Position numbers and translations under genes: made by a program
Notes under the pieces: generated by a model
Seen by the model: only the letters and a program-made list of their open reading frames with translations
Database searches by the model: none
Told to the model about the DNA's origin: nothing
Assembly (NCBI GenBank): GCA_024685535.1
Contig: JAIKVS010000040.1
Span: forward strand, 1-52,805
DNA length: 52,805 bases
From: Oscillospiraceae bacterium
GTDB taxonomy: Bacteria; Bacillota; Clostridia; Oscillospirales; Oscillospiraceae
Direction: 5' to 3'
In this document: positions 37,951-48,307 of the stretch, one piece after another
Position numbering within the stretch: position 1 is the stretch's first letter
Layout of the letters: each line of letters begins with the position of its first letter

Positions 37951-39116
37951 AAGACATTGCACAAGCGGCATTGAAAATCGAACAGCATGTAACGGAAATG
38001 AGACGTCATCTGCATATGCATCCGGAAGTAGGCTGTATGGAGACGGAGACCACGGCTTATATAAAAAAAGAACTTGCGGATATCGGAATTCCCGTCATCG
38101 CTTATGAAGATATTACCGGGTGCATCGGAATTATAAAAGGGGGAAGACCCGGAAAGACTCTGATGCTTCGTGCTGATATTGATGCTCTGCCAATTCAGGA
38201 AAACACCGGACTTCCTTACAGTTCTGTTAACGATGGAGTTATGCATGCCTGCGGTCACGACTGCCATACAGCAATGCTTCTGGGGGCGGCTCGCATACTG
38301 TGGGAAATCCGAGCAGAGCTTTGCGGTACCGTTAAACTCATATTCCAGATGGCTGAGGAGATAGGCAGGAAATCTGAAGAATACGTTAAAAGGGGAGCGC
38401 TTGAAGGCGTTGATGCGATTTTCGGCATGCATGTTTGGCCTGAAATGGTTTCAGGGACCTTCAATTTTGAACCTGGAGAAAGAATGGCCTGCTCCGACCG
38501 CTTTACTGTAAGGATCAAGGGAGTGTCAGCACATGGCTCTGCACCTCATCTTGGCAGGGATGCAGTACTTGCTGCCGCAGCTGTCGTTCAGGCACTTCAG
38601 ACGCTTACGAGTCGCGTTATGGACCCGCTTGATGCTCTGGTTGTTACTGTGGGAATGATGAACGGAGGGACTAAGCAGAATATCCTGGCTGACAGTGCGG
38701 AACTCGTAGGTACAGTCAGAACATTTAACAGCAGCTTCAGGGATTCAATGCCTGAAAGGATCAGAAACATCGCTGTTTCAACCGCCGCCGCTTATGGATG
38801 TGAAGCGGACTGTGACTATTATTTCGGACCGAGCCCGCTCATAAATGATGCGGAACTTGTCCGGATAGCAAGGGATGCAGGAGAAGAAGTCTTCGGAAGG
38901 GAGGCTTTCTGCAAGGTGGTAAAAACCATGGGAGCAGAGGATTTCAGCGTTTTCATGGAGCATGTGCCTGGAGTATATGGCTATATCGGAACAAGAAATG
39001 AAGAAAAAGGCATAACCTGTACCAACCATAATCCCGGATTTATCGTTGATGAGGATATACTTGTAAAAGGCACGGAACTATATGTCCGCTTTACAGAGAA
39101 ATATCTTAATTCTTAA
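37947..39116 (+). CDS. M20 family amidohydrolase
   Basis: MHACGHDCHTAMLLGAARIL; ATGA overlap with previous gene. Confidence 0.92.
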   Translation: MKDIAQAALKIEQHVTEMRRHLHMHPEVGCMETETTAYIKKELADIGIPVIAYEDITGCIGIIKGGRPGKTLMLRADIDALPIQENTGLPYSSVNDGVMHACGHDCHTAMLLGAARILWEIRAELCGTVKLIFQMAEEIGRKSEEYVKRGALEGVDAIFGMHVWPEMVSGTFNFEPGERMACSDRFTVRIKGVSAHGSAPHLGRDAVLAAAAVVQALQTLTSRVMDPLDALVVTVGMMNGGTKQNILADSAELVGTVRTFNSSFRDSMPERIRNIAVSTAAAYGCEADCDYYFGPSPLINDAELVRIARDAGEEVFGREAFCKVVKTMGAEDFSVFMEHVPGVYGYIGTRNEEKGITCTNHNPGFIVDEDILVKGTELYVRFTEKYLNS

Positions 39117-39154
39117 GCGTACCAGCGGTGCAGTAAAATATTGACGGAGCATGT

Positions 39155-39652
39155 ATGAAACGGATCTCATATAAGAACGACAGAGCAAAATTCTGGCTTG
39201 CAGTTACGGCAGTTTCAGCATTGATATGGGCGCTGGGAGGACTGCTTGGAGCATTAATAAAAAATGAGCAGGCATCCCCGGTCTTCGCTGTTATCTCGGG
39301 TTCTGCTTCATGCTGTATACTTGCAGGCGCGGTGCTTACGCTTGCAGAGCGTCGCGGCAGAAAGGCACCCGGCAGGAAACAGCTTATGATAGAGATAGAG
39401 CTCGAGGCGCTGATGCTGGCCCTTGTGATCCTGGCCGAAGTTATCGCAGTCAGTACGGGAAATGTCAGTTTCGGACCGCTTGCTGTCATTGGAATGCTAT
39501 GCATTATATTCTGCATATGGATAGCAGGGCCAAAGCTTTCGGAACACATAAAGTTTGATACCCCTTCGATACTGCTTATATTGCTTCTGGGAATAGCCGG
39601 TAGCTGGATGATAGCCAAGTTCGTTTCCGTTGTTGTGGAACAGTTTTCCTGA
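39155..39652 (+). CDS. hypothetical membrane protein
   Basis: 165 aa, about four or five hydrophobic segments. Confidence 0.7.
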   Translation: MKRISYKNDRAKFWLAVTAVSALIWALGGLLGALIKNEQASPVFAVISGSASCCILAGAVLTLAERRGRKAPGRKQLMIEIELEALMLALVILAEVIAVSTGNVSFGPLAVIGMLCIIFCIWIAGPKLSEHIKFDTPSILLILLLGIAGSWMIAKFVSVVVEQFS

Positions 39653-39667
39653 GGCAGGTGGTTAAAA

Positions 39668-40975
39668 ATGGATAATATAGAAAAAAGAATAATCGAGCTG
39701 ATCGATGAACATGCGCAGGAACTCCAGGCATTAGCTGAAGATATCTATACGCATGCGGAGCAGGGTTACCATGAGTTCAGAACGGCGGCGATTGCTGCCG
39801 ATTTGCTCCGCGGTCTTGGCCTTGAACCCGAGACAGGACTTGCAATAACAGGAGTGAAAGCTGTGCTGGGGAAGAATGAAGGACCTAATGTTGCCCTGAT
39901 AGGTGAACTCGACGGGCTCGCTTGCCCGGATCATCCATTTGCAAATAACGGCTTTGCTCATTCATGCGGTCATTACGCACAGATGGTATGTCTGCTCGGC
40001 GCAGCAATTGCACTTTGCGATCATGAAGTAGCATCTGCACTCGACGGAAAGGTGACTTTCTTTGCAGTGCCGGCAGAAGAATTTCAAGACAGCTCCGTAC
40101 GAAAAGAGGTACGTGAAAAACACGATGTGCATTGCGGCGGAGGAAAGTGCGAACTGATTCGCAGAGGTCAGTTCGATGATATAGACATGGCTGTTACCAC
40201 TCACTCTCATATGGTGGCTAGAGACAGTGATGCCGATATTCTGCTCGGTAACAGCGCCTGCACCGGTTTTATCGGAAAGACCGTATATATGCACGGGAGA
40301 GCCGCTCATGCCGCTGCTGCACCGCATCTCGGGGCAAACGCCCTGAATGCCGCATGCCTTGGGATGTCCGCGCTTGGAATGATAAGGGAGACCTTCAGAG
40401 AAAAGGACTGTGTAAGAGTACATCCTTATATCCGAAAAGGCGGCCAGGCGATAAATGTCGTGCCCAGTGAAGTTGAAGTGGATATGATGGTGCGCGCAAA
40501 TTCTCAGCCGGTTATCGAGGAAGTATCCGGTAAGGTCGACAGATGTTTTCGGGGGGCTGCAATGGCCATTGGCTGTACATGCGATATAGAGGATTCGCAG
40601 GGATATATGCCATGCCCGGAGATCGCACCTAATGAATTGATGTTCAGTACCGCAGCGCTTCTCGGAGATGACGTGAAAATTGCATCCATTCCTCTTGGTG
40701 AATGCAACACGGCAAGCACCGATGTAGGTGATCTCTGTTCGGTTATGCCTGTAATGAATTTCACATTCGGTGGCAGCAGGGGGGATCTTCACTCTAAGGA
40801 TTACAGGATAGAGGATCCATATGTTGCACATATACTTCCTGCGAAATTGATGGCGCTTCTGACATATCGCTTGCTTCGTGACGGGGCAAAAGGCGCAGAG
40901 GAATTCATCGGAAGCTGCAAACCGACAATGACTATTGAAGATTATAAAGCCTATTGCGGTAAAATGAGTCCATGA
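39668..40975 (+). CDS. M20 family amidohydrolase (AbgB-like)
   Basis: HSCGHYAQMVCLLGAAIAL; GRAAHAAAAPHLGANALNA; lower similarity to the other two. Confidence 0.88.
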   Translation: MDNIEKRIIELIDEHAQELQALAEDIYTHAEQGYHEFRTAAIAADLLRGLGLEPETGLAITGVKAVLGKNEGPNVALIGELDGLACPDHPFANNGFAHSCGHYAQMVCLLGAAIALCDHEVASALDGKVTFFAVPAEEFQDSSVRKEVREKHDVHCGGGKCELIRRGQFDDIDMAVTTHSHMVARDSDADILLGNSACTGFIGKTVYMHGRAAHAAAAPHLGANALNAACLGMSALGMIRETFREKDCVRVHPYIRKGGQAINVVPSEVEVDMMVRANSQPVIEEVSGKVDRCFRGAAMAIGCTCDIEDSQGYMPCPEIAPNELMFSTAALLGDDVKIASIPLGECNTASTDVGDLCSVMPVMNFTFGGSRGDLHSKDYRIEDPYVAHILPAKLMALLTYRLLRDGAKGAEEFIGSCKPTMTIEDYKAYCGKMSP

Positions 40976-41004
40976 AGAAAGCTAAGACTTAATGTATCTG
41001 ATAA

Positions 41005-41055
41005 AAACACCCTTCTGCGCATTATCATCATGCTGCATAGGAGGGTGTTTTTATG
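41005..41055. terminator. bidirectional terminator
   Basis: AAAACACCCTtctgcgc...gcataggAGGGTGTTTTT between convergent genes. Confidence 0.75.
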
Positions 41056-41087
41056 CAGTTTTACAGCTTAGGTACAAAACAGCCGGA

Positions 41088-42146
41088 TCATTTGAGCAGA
41101 TCTGTTAGTTTTTCGTCAGCACCAATTGCACCTATCTTATGAGCCAGATCTTCAAGCTCGGTCTGGAGCGCATCGGAATAATCCACGCCTGTGACTTTGC
41201 GTTCTTCAATAAGTCGAGCCTCAATCTCACCTGGCATGAATATCTCTTTCACTCCCGTGGCAGTCCTGCTGTTTTTGAGCATATCGGCATAAGCTGAAGC
41301 ATGTTCTTTAAAGCGGTCGACGTTGATAAAATGTGCGATATCAAGAAGAATAACGGCAAAGCCGGTCTCTTCAGGCTTCATGTCCTCAACGAATGGTATT
41401 TCAGCGCTTGTAAGAGCATCCGAGAGCACACCGCCGAACATATCTACAAAAACAGCAAGTCCGTAACCCTTGTGGCCGCCCATCGGGCGTACACAGTAGG
41501 CATTATTAGGATCTGAGGTAGGGTTGCCGTCATAGTCGTTGGCCCAGTCTTCAGGGATGGGCTTGTTTTCGCGGCGATATGCCTGTACTTTTCCAATGGC
41601 GACTCCGCTGGTGGAAATGTCTATAACTATTGGTCTGTTAGGGTTGGTTGTAGGGCAACCGAGGATTATGGGATTTGTTCCGATAAGCCGGTCTGCACCG
41701 CCGTACGGAGCCATGCAGGGATAGGTGTTGCTTACAACTATTCCTATTACGTTGTCTTCTGCCATGCGGTGTCCGTAATATCCTCCGCATCCGATATTTG
41801 CACTGTTACGGGCTACACCTGCAGCAACACCGTATTTTCGTGCCCTCTCGAGCACCGCGTCATAAACACGGTTTACAGCAACGATACCGGAACCGCCGCC
41901 GCAGTCAAACGCAAGTGACGCCTCAGAGTCCTTCACGCAGCGAAAATCCGGCTGAGCTACCAAAGCTCCTGCCATATACTGACGAAGATAGATACACAGA
42001 CGTGAAAGACCGTGAGAATATGTGCCGGTGAAATCAGAGTGTGTTACAACTGCTGCCAGAGAGGCGGCATCGCTCTCTGATACGTTCAGTGCTACCAGCA
42101 GCCTCTTTATAAGGGTGATCTGCTGATCATAAGATAGATGCATCAT
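41088..42146 (-). CDS. Ldh-type (malate/lactate/ureidoglycolate) oxidoreductase
   Basis: HSDFTGTYSHGLSRLCIYLRQ; GCPTTNPNRPIVIDISTSGVAIGKV; MGGHKGYGLAVFVDMF. Confidence 0.9.
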   Translation of the reverse strand: MMHLSYDQQITLIKRLLVALNVSESDAASLAAVVTHSDFTGTYSHGLSRLCIYLRQYMAGALVAQPDFRCVKDSEASLAFDCGGGSGIVAVNRVYDAVLERARKYGVAAGVARNSANIGCGGYYGHRMAEDNVIGIVVSNTYPCMAPYGGADRLIGTNPIILGCPTTNPNRPIVIDISTSGVAIGKVQAYRRENKPIPEDWANDYDGNPTSDPNNAYCVRPMGGHKGYGLAVFVDMFGGVLSDALTSAEIPFVEDMKPEETGFAVILLDIAHFINVDRFKEHASAYADMLKNSRTATGVKEIFMPGEIEARLIEERKVTGVDYSDALQTELEDLAHKIGAIGADEKLTDLLK

Positions 42147-42249
42147 ACTAGATATCCCCCAATATGAATAAGATATAAATAGTCTATCATAGGATTGTTT
42201 GTTAATCAACGAAAGAATGTGGACAAAAGCAGAACAAATCTTGATCAGA

Positions 42250-42290
42250 AACAAAAAACCTCTTCTGTCATAACAGACAAAAGAGGTTTT
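42250..42290 (-). terminator. tRNA operon terminator
   Basis: AAAACCTCTTCTGTcataACAGacaaAAGAGGTTTT. Confidence 0.75.
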
Positions 42291-42291
42291 A

Positions 42292-42376
42292 TGGTGGGGG
42301 AAGGTGGATTCGAACCACCGAAGGCATTGCCAGCAGATTTACAGTCTGTCCCCTTTGGCCACTCGGGAATTCCCCC
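42292..42376 (-). tRNA. tRNA-Tyr (GTA)
   Basis: GGGGGAATTCCCGAGTGGCCAAAGGGGACAGACTGTAAATCTGCTGGC...TTCCCCCACCA with long variable arm. Confidence 0.95.
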
Positions 42377-42386
42377 ATATATGATT

Positions 42387-42462
42387 TGGAGCTGGTGGAC
42401 GGACTCGAACCCCCGACCTGCTGATTACAAATCAGCTGCTCTACCGACTGAGCTACACCAGC
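42387..42462 (-). tRNA. tRNA-Thr (TGT)
   Basis: GCTGGTGTAGCTCAGTCGGTAGAGCAGCTGATTTGTAATCAGCAGGTCGGGGGTTCGAGTCCGTCCACCAGCTCCA. Confidence 0.95.
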
Positions 42463-42606
42463 ATCACACCAGCTCGAACATAATAACAAATGGGGCATAA
42501 TTTGTCAACATCTTTTTTGCGCTAGAGAGCAGGTATAAATGCAGTATTTGCAATATGTTGAATAGTATGCTAAAATAACCGCAATATATATTGTTTTGGA
42601 GCTGAA

Positions 42607-43455
42607 ATGAACAAAACATCAAGGTGCATTATAGCTATAACAATGGCCTTCGTGCTTCTTGCCGCGGCAGCATGCGGAAAGGAGCCGGTGGATGAACATG
42701 CAGGACAGGTCCTTGTAAATGACGGATTCAATGATGTATGGATCACTCCTGTCGAAGAAGTAAAAGTCAACCCCCTTGTGGAAGAGGACTTCGTTGTAGA
42801 AGAAGAGGGGAAAATAAAATATACAGGTGATTTCTATTCAATCAAGCTTGGAGTAGATGTTTCATACCACCAATTTGATATCGACTGGAGCAAGGTACCC
42901 GGGGCCGGAATTGAATTTGCTATGGTCCGGGTGGGATACAGAGGCTATACGGTCGGATCGATATTCCCGGATGAGTATTATCAGCAGAACCTCAAAGGCG
43001 CCAGAGAAAACGGACTCGATGTCGGAGTTTATTTCTTTTCACAGGCGATGAATGTTCAGGAAGCCATAGAAGAAGCTGAATTTACTATCGAACTTATCAA
43101 GGATTACGATATCACGCTCCCGGTTTATTTCGACTGGGAACAGGAAGCCGGTTTCCGCGTTGAAGGGCTCTCTTTTGAAACTATGAACGATTGTGCAGTC
43201 GCTTTCTGTGAGACCATAAGGAACGCAGGGTATGAACCCGGTATCTATTTCAGCAAGCAGCAGGGATATTATGCTTATGATCTCGGCAGGATAAGCGATT
43301 ATTCGTTCTGGGTCACAAATCCGGGTGATTTTCAGGATTTCTATTATGCCGGGGACATCTGGCAGTATTCCATGGATACAGCGTACATTGCAGGTATACC
43401 TACGCCTACCGACCTGAACATGATGTTCATAGAGCCGGACTATACAGTCGGGTGA
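42607..43455 (+). CDS. GH25-family lysozyme-like lipoprotein
   Basis: Signal peptide with lipobox-like LLAAAAC; LGVDVSYHQFDIDWSKV; FDWEQEAG. Confidence 0.88.
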   Translation: MNKTSRCIIAITMAFVLLAAAACGKEPVDEHAGQVLVNDGFNDVWITPVEEVKVNPLVEEDFVVEEEGKIKYTGDFYSIKLGVDVSYHQFDIDWSKVPGAGIEFAMVRVGYRGYTVGSIFPDEYYQQNLKGARENGLDVGVYFFSQAMNVQEAIEEAEFTIELIKDYDITLPVYFDWEQEAGFRVEGLSFETMNDCAVAFCETIRNAGYEPGIYFSKQQGYYAYDLGRISDYSFWVTNPGDFQDFYYAGDIWQYSMDTAYIAGIPTPTDLNMMFIEPDYTVG

Positions 43456-43502
43456 TTTCTGCTTGAATTATTGTCCTTTTAGTTATATACTCTGCTAAGC
43501 AA

Positions 43503-43588
43503 GCCGGTGTGTTGGAATGGTAGACGAGGCGGACTCAAAATCCGTTGCCAGCGATGGCGTGTGGGTTCGAGTCCCACCACCGGCACCA
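43503..43588 (+). tRNA. tRNA-Leu (CAA)
   Basis: GCCGGTGTGTTGGAATGGTAGACGAGGCGGACTCAAAATCCGTTGCC...CACCGGCACCA. Confidence 0.95.
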
Positions 43589-43594
43589 GTATAA

Positions 43595-43623
43595 AAAGAC
43601 GGTCCTTCCGGACCGTCTTTTTG
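43595..43623. terminator. terminator
   Basis: AAAAAGACGGTCCttccGGACCGTCTTTTT. Confidence 0.9.
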
Positions 43624-43654
43624 ATATTGAACATGTTTTGTTTTTAAAGATGTT

Positions 43655-44593
43655 TCATTTTTCTATGATGTTTTCCTTCAGCCAGTTGAGGATATCGTTA
43701 TAAACATCAGCTTTATTGATTTCATTGAGCATTTCATGGCGGCCATCCGGATATAGCCTGCATGTAACGTTTTTAAGACCTGCTTTGCAGAAAGCCTGGT
43801 ATGCCTTATCAACGCCTTTTCCGTATTCACCGACAGGGTCCTTGTCTCCTGACATAAAGTAAACAGGCTTGTCCCGGTTCATCTTGTCTATGTTTTTCTG
43901 ATTGATGATAAAACGAATTCCGCTCATCATGTCTCTGAAAAGGCTGTTGGTGGCAACAAAACCGCAGAGCGGGTCTGCGATGTATTTATCCACAGTGGCG
44001 GGATCACGGGAGAGCCAGTCAAACGGAGTGCGGAGATCTTTGATCTCTTTGCAGTAGGATCCGAAGGCAACATTGTTCAGCATGGTCCCGATTTTGCGGG
44101 GCCCGCCGGTCTTAGTGGCAAGATTTGCCATTGAATATCCCGCAAAAGCTACCGGTGCCGGCTGATGCCCTGTTCCGCTTATAATAGCGCCGTCGTATTT
44201 GTCTGGAAAACGGATAAGATAGGTCCTGGTGAGAAAGCTTCCCATGCTGTGACCGAACATAACATAAGGCAGGTCGGGATATTCCTTCCTGACTAAACTG
44301 CGGAGTTCTGCCATGTCGTCAACAACATACTTCCAGCCGTTTTCCTCGGCAAAGAAGCCCTGATCTTCGCTTTCAGCTATGGATTTGCCATGGCCAAGAT
44401 GATCGTTTCCTACGGCTACTATGGCGTTATCTGCCAGAAAACTCATAAAATCTCTGTATCTGTCAATGTGTTCCGCTATGCCGTGTGCTATCTGAACGAC
44501 ACATACCGCTTCCTTTTCAGGGCGGCATATGAGAGCATGGATCTTTTTGCCCGGATATGTGGAATCAAAATAAAAATCCTCAAAAGCAGGCAT
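43655..44593 (-). CDS. alpha/beta hydrolase (lysophospholipase/monoacylglycerol lipase-like)
   Basis: IAHGIAEHIDRYRDF; FGHSMGSFLTRTYL; HEMLNE. Confidence 0.88.
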   Translation of the reverse strand: MPAFEDFYFDSTYPGKKIHALICRPEKEAVCVVQIAHGIAEHIDRYRDFMSFLADNAIVAVGNDHLGHGKSIAESEDQGFFAEENGWKYVVDDMAELRSLVRKEYPDLPYVMFGHSMGSFLTRTYLIRFPDKYDGAIISGTGHQPAPVAFAGYSMANLATKTGGPRKIGTMLNNVAFGSYCKEIKDLRTPFDWLSRDPATVDKYIADPLCGFVATNSLFRDMMSGIRFIINQKNIDKMNRDKPVYFMSGDKDPVGEYGKGVDKAYQAFCKAGLKNVTCRLYPDGRHEMLNEINKADVYNDILNWLKENIIEK

Positions 44594-44627
44594 GTCGATT
44601 CTCCTTTTAATCAGTGTAAGTAAATGA

Positions 44628-45827
44628 TCAGAGTCCTACTATCTCTTTAGTATCGCGGGCGATAACGAGCTCCTCGTTGGTGGGGATAACGAATACTTTA
44701 ACTTTGGAATCGGGAGTGGAGATCATGATGTCCTCGCCACGTTTCTTGTTTGCTTCATCGTCGATCTCAACGCCCAGATAACCGAAGTATTCAGTGATGC
44801 CCTTGCGGGTGTCAGCGCTGTTTTCACCGACGCCTGCAGTGAACACTATAGCATCAACACCATTCATTGCTGCCGCATAGGAACCTGCGACCTTTGCCAC
44901 CCAGTACTGGAACATCTCCAGCGCAAGGGCGGCACGTTTGTTACCCTCAGCGGAAGCACTGTCCAGATCACGGAAGTCGGAAGAGACACCGGATATACCG
45001 AGAACGCCGGATTTCTTGTTCATGATGTTAAGCATCTCATCAATGGAGAGGCCGTACTTGTTCATAATAAACTGAAGTGCGCCGGCATCAACATCACCGC
45101 CGCGTGTGCCCATCGGTAGACCCGAGAGAGGGGTGAAACCCATGGATGTATCGACAGATTTACCATATTTTACTGCAGCTATGGAAGAGCCGTTACCCAT
45201 ATGGCAGGAGATTATCTTGAGTTCTTCGATGGGTCTGCCCATCAGTTCGGCACAGCGACCGGAAACATAGCGGTGCGAGGTGCCGTGGAAGCCGTAGCGA
45301 CGAATACCGTCATCTTTATAATATTTATAGGGCAGCGCGTACATATACGCTTTGCTCGGCATGCTCTGATGGAATGCCGTATCGAATACGGCCACCATTG
45401 GAACGTCACCCATAACTGCCTTGCAGGCATTTATACCTGTGATATTAGCGGGGTTATGCAGAGGAGCAAAGGGTGTACATTCTTCGATGGCTTTCATTAC
45501 TTCATCGGTAATGAGGACGGAAGATGCGAATTTCTCTCCGCCATGGACAACTCTGTGGCCGACTGCGTCGATCTCTTTCATGGATGCTACAACGCCGTAT
45601 TCTGCGCTGGTAAGTTTATCAATAACTGCAGAAATGGCTTCTGAGTGCGTGGGTAGGGAAATGTCCTCGTTGTAAACGGGTTTGTCACCTACAAGGGGAG
45701 TGTGCTTGAGATGACCGTCGATACCTATCCTTTCACAAAGACCCTTAGCCATGACCTTTTCAGTATCCATGTCTATGAGCTGATACTTGAGTGAAGAGCT
45801 TCCGGCATTGATGACCAATACTTTCAT
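44628..45827 (-). CDS. ackA: acetate kinase
   Basis: [39 protein letters not shown]. Confidence 0.98.
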   Translation of the reverse strand: MKVLVINAGSSSLKYQLIDMDTEKVMAKGLCERIGIDGHLKHTPLVGDKPVYNEDISLPTHSEAISAVIDKLTSAEYGVVASMKEIDAVGHRVVHGGEKFASSVLITDEVMKAIEECTPFAPLHNPANITGINACKAVMGDVPMVAVFDTAFHQSMPSKAYMYALPYKYYKDDGIRRYGFHGTSHRYVSGRCAELMGRPIEELKIISCHMGNGSSIAAVKYGKSVDTSMGFTPLSGLPMGTRGGDVDAGALQFIMNKYGLSIDEMLNIMNKKSGVLGISGVSSDFRDLDSASAEGNKRAALALEMFQYWVAKVAGSYAAAMNGVDAIVFTAGVGENSADTRKGITEYFGYLGVEIDDEANKKRGEDIMISTPDSKVKVFVIPTNEELVIARDTKEIVGL

Positions 45828-45965
45828 AATTGATTTCCTTCCTGATATTATTGATATAAATATAATTGAATTTATGAGAATATTTTAATACAATTGATAT
45901 AAAACGCAAGAGTTTTTTGCCATTCTGAGGCCGGCACATGCCGGCGGTTGTTACGGGAGATATTG

Positions 45966-47168
45966 ATGAATGCTGTCGGTATAGTATCTGAATACAATCC
46001 TTTTCATCTGGGACATCTTTATCATCTGAAAAAGGTCAGGGAGCTCTGTTCTTGTGATGTGGTGCTTATCTGCGCTCTTTCCGGAGATTTCGTACAGAGA
46101 GGGGAGCCGGCTGTCATATCCAAATTTGCACGTGCAGAAGCAGCAGTCAGATCTGGAGCAGATTTGGCAGTTGAACTGCCGACAGTATGGTCGATGCAGT
46201 CAGCTGAGGCATACGCTGACGCTGCAGTTGGTATCCTGGGATCAATGGGCGTTGGGAGTTTAAGTTTCGGAACAGAGACTGATAATTATAATGCATTGGA
46301 AGATATAGCATCTATTCTTGCAGATGATGGATTTGAGGCGGAACTCTCTGCAGCTGTGAAAGAAAAAAACAGCCTTTCATTTCCCGCATTGAGAGAGGAA
46401 GTACTTCGTCGATTCGCAGGTGATAAGGCCTCTCTTATTAATACTCCGAACAATATACTTGCTGTGGAATATATGAAGACTGTTATCAAAAAATCATATG
46501 ATATCCGATTTTTACCGGTACAGAGAACAGGCGCAGGGCACGATGCTTTTTCATCAGGAACAGTGCGGTCTGCATCAGAGATAAGGGACAGGCTTTTGAA
46601 AGGTGAGGATATCTTAAGCTTTGTACCAGAAGAGTCATACAGGATTATCCGTGAAGAGATAAGGAAGGGAAGAGCTCCTGTATCTGCCGATTCGATTGAG
46701 CAGGCGCTGGTTTCAAGGCTGAGAGGACTTACAGTCGACGATTTTGCCGGAGTAAAGGACTGTGATAAAGAGCTTGCCTCAAGACTGACTGATGCAGTCT
46801 ACGGTAATTACACTCTTAAAGACATATACTTTACAGCTAAAACAAAAAAATATACTCTTTCGAGGATAAGAAGAGCCAGTATGTGCGCAGCCCTTGGGAT
46901 CACGAAAGAAATGCAGAATTCGGATATCCCGTATATAAGGATACTTGCGGCCGGGAAAAAAGGACAGGCATATCTTAGAGAACTGAAAAAAAATCGTCCG
47001 GATCTGCCGCTTGCAACAAAGGCGGCGGACATACTCAGAATGGGAGAAAAATGTAGGGAAGCCGTGATAAAGGATTCTGCAATACACGATATTTATGTTC
47101 TGGGGTATTCAGAGCCTAATGAAAAGGTGTGCGGTGCGGATTTCAGACGATCGCCTATTATGCTCTGA
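45966..47168 (+). CDS. tmcAL: TmcAL/YlbM-type tRNA(Met) cytidine acetate ligase
   Basis: MNAVGIVSEYNPFHLGHLYHL; LSGDFVQRGEPAVISKFARAEAAVRSGADLAVELP. Confidence 0.92.
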   Translation: MNAVGIVSEYNPFHLGHLYHLKKVRELCSCDVVLICALSGDFVQRGEPAVISKFARAEAAVRSGADLAVELPTVWSMQSAEAYADAAVGILGSMGVGSLSFGTETDNYNALEDIASILADDGFEAELSAAVKEKNSLSFPALREEVLRRFAGDKASLINTPNNILAVEYMKTVIKKSYDIRFLPVQRTGAGHDAFSSGTVRSASEIRDRLLKGEDILSFVPEESYRIIREEIRKGRAPVSADSIEQALVSRLRGLTVDDFAGVKDCDKELASRLTDAVYGNYTLKDIYFTAKTKKYTLSRIRRASMCAALGITKEMQNSDIPYIRILAAGKKGQAYLRELKKNRPDLPLATKAADILRMGEKCREAVIKDSAIHDIYVLGYSEPNEKVCGADFRRSPIML

Positions 47169-47236
47169 TTATTATGGACGATTTGCGCCTTATGTGTTAG
47201 AATTACCGGGCAAAAATTGTGTGATCAGGTGTTGAA

Positions 47237-48307
47237 ATGTTCGAAAATCTGCAGCTGCTGCAGAAGCAGTATGAAGAGATAAAAGAGAGAATGGAGCGGC
47301 CGGAAGTATATTCAGATGCTTCTGCCTATTCCTCATATGACAAAGAGATCCGTGAGATAGAACCTGTTATCATCGCTTACAGGAATTATCTCAAGGCTGA
47401 AAGCGACATGGCTGCGGCCAGGGAACTGTTTGATGATCCGGAACTGAAGGAGCTTGCAAGGGAAGACTTCAGACGTGCAGAGGAGGAATTTGCCAGACTC
47501 GAGGATGAAATTAAGATACTGCTCCTTCCCAGAGATCCGAACGATTCAAAAAATGTCATAATGGAGATAAGAAGCGGCGTTGGCGGTGAGGAAAGCGCCC
47601 TTTTCGCATCGGATTTGTTCAGAATGTATTCCATATATGCTGAGAATAAAGGATGGAAAATTGAGATCGCAAATATCAACGAGACTGAGCTCGGAGGGGT
47701 AAAGGAGATCGATTTTATTATTGAGGGTGAGGGCGCATATTCAAGGCTGAAATTCGAAGCCGGAGGCCATCGTGTCCAGCGTGTTCCCGTCACGGAATCA
47801 GGCGGCAGGATCCATACCTCTGCTGCGACAGTTGCTGTTATGCCTGAGATAGATGATGTGGATTTCAAACTCGATATGAACGACGTCAGGATAGATGTAT
47901 TTAGGTCATCAGGCGCAGGAGGACAGAAGGTTAACAAGACTTCCAGCGCCATACGGGTAACATATATCCCCACAGGCCTTGTTGTAGAGTGCCAGGATGA
48001 AAGAAGCCAGTATAAGAACAAGGACAGAGCGCTTCAGATACTCCGTTCTAAGCTCTATGAAGAGGAAGTGGCAAAGCAGAACGCTTCCGTTGCAGCTGAA
48101 AGAAGAAGCCAGATAGGATCAGGAGACCGCAGCGAAAGAGTAAGAACATATAATTACCCGCAGAACAGAGTCACAGATCATAGACTGAACGGTGATGATA
48201 AAAACTTCAACCTTTCATCAGTGATAAATGGTGAACTTGATCCTGTCATAGATGCGCTCGTAACAGCTGACAGGGCAGAAAAGCTGAGACTGCAGGCGGA
48301 GGCATAA
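47237..48307 (+). CDS. prfA: peptide chain release factor 1
   Basis: RSSGAGGQKVNKTSSAIRVTYIPTG; RSERVRTYNYPQNRVTDHR. Confidence 0.97.
   Translation: MFENLQLLQKQYEEIKERMERPEVYSDASAYSSYDKEIREIEPVIIAYRNYLKAESDMAAARELFDDPELKELAREDFRRAEEEFARLEDEIKILLLPRDPNDSKNVIMEIRSGVGGEESALFASDLFRMYSIYAENKGWKIEIANINETELGGVKEIDFIIEGEGAYSRLKFEAGGHRVQRVPVTESGGRIHTSAATVAVMPEIDDVDFKLDMNDVRIDVFRSSGAGGQKVNKTSSAIRVTYIPTGLVVECQDERSQYKNKDRALQILRSKLYEEEVAKQNASVAAERRSQIGSGDRSERVRTYNYPQNRVTDHRLNGDDKNFNLSSVINGELDPVIDALVTADRAEKLRLQAEA

Noticed and set aside
39962-40831. 289-aa minus-strand ORF opposite the third M20 hydrolase
   Set aside because: Antisense shadow; Cys/His-rich, not a coherent family.
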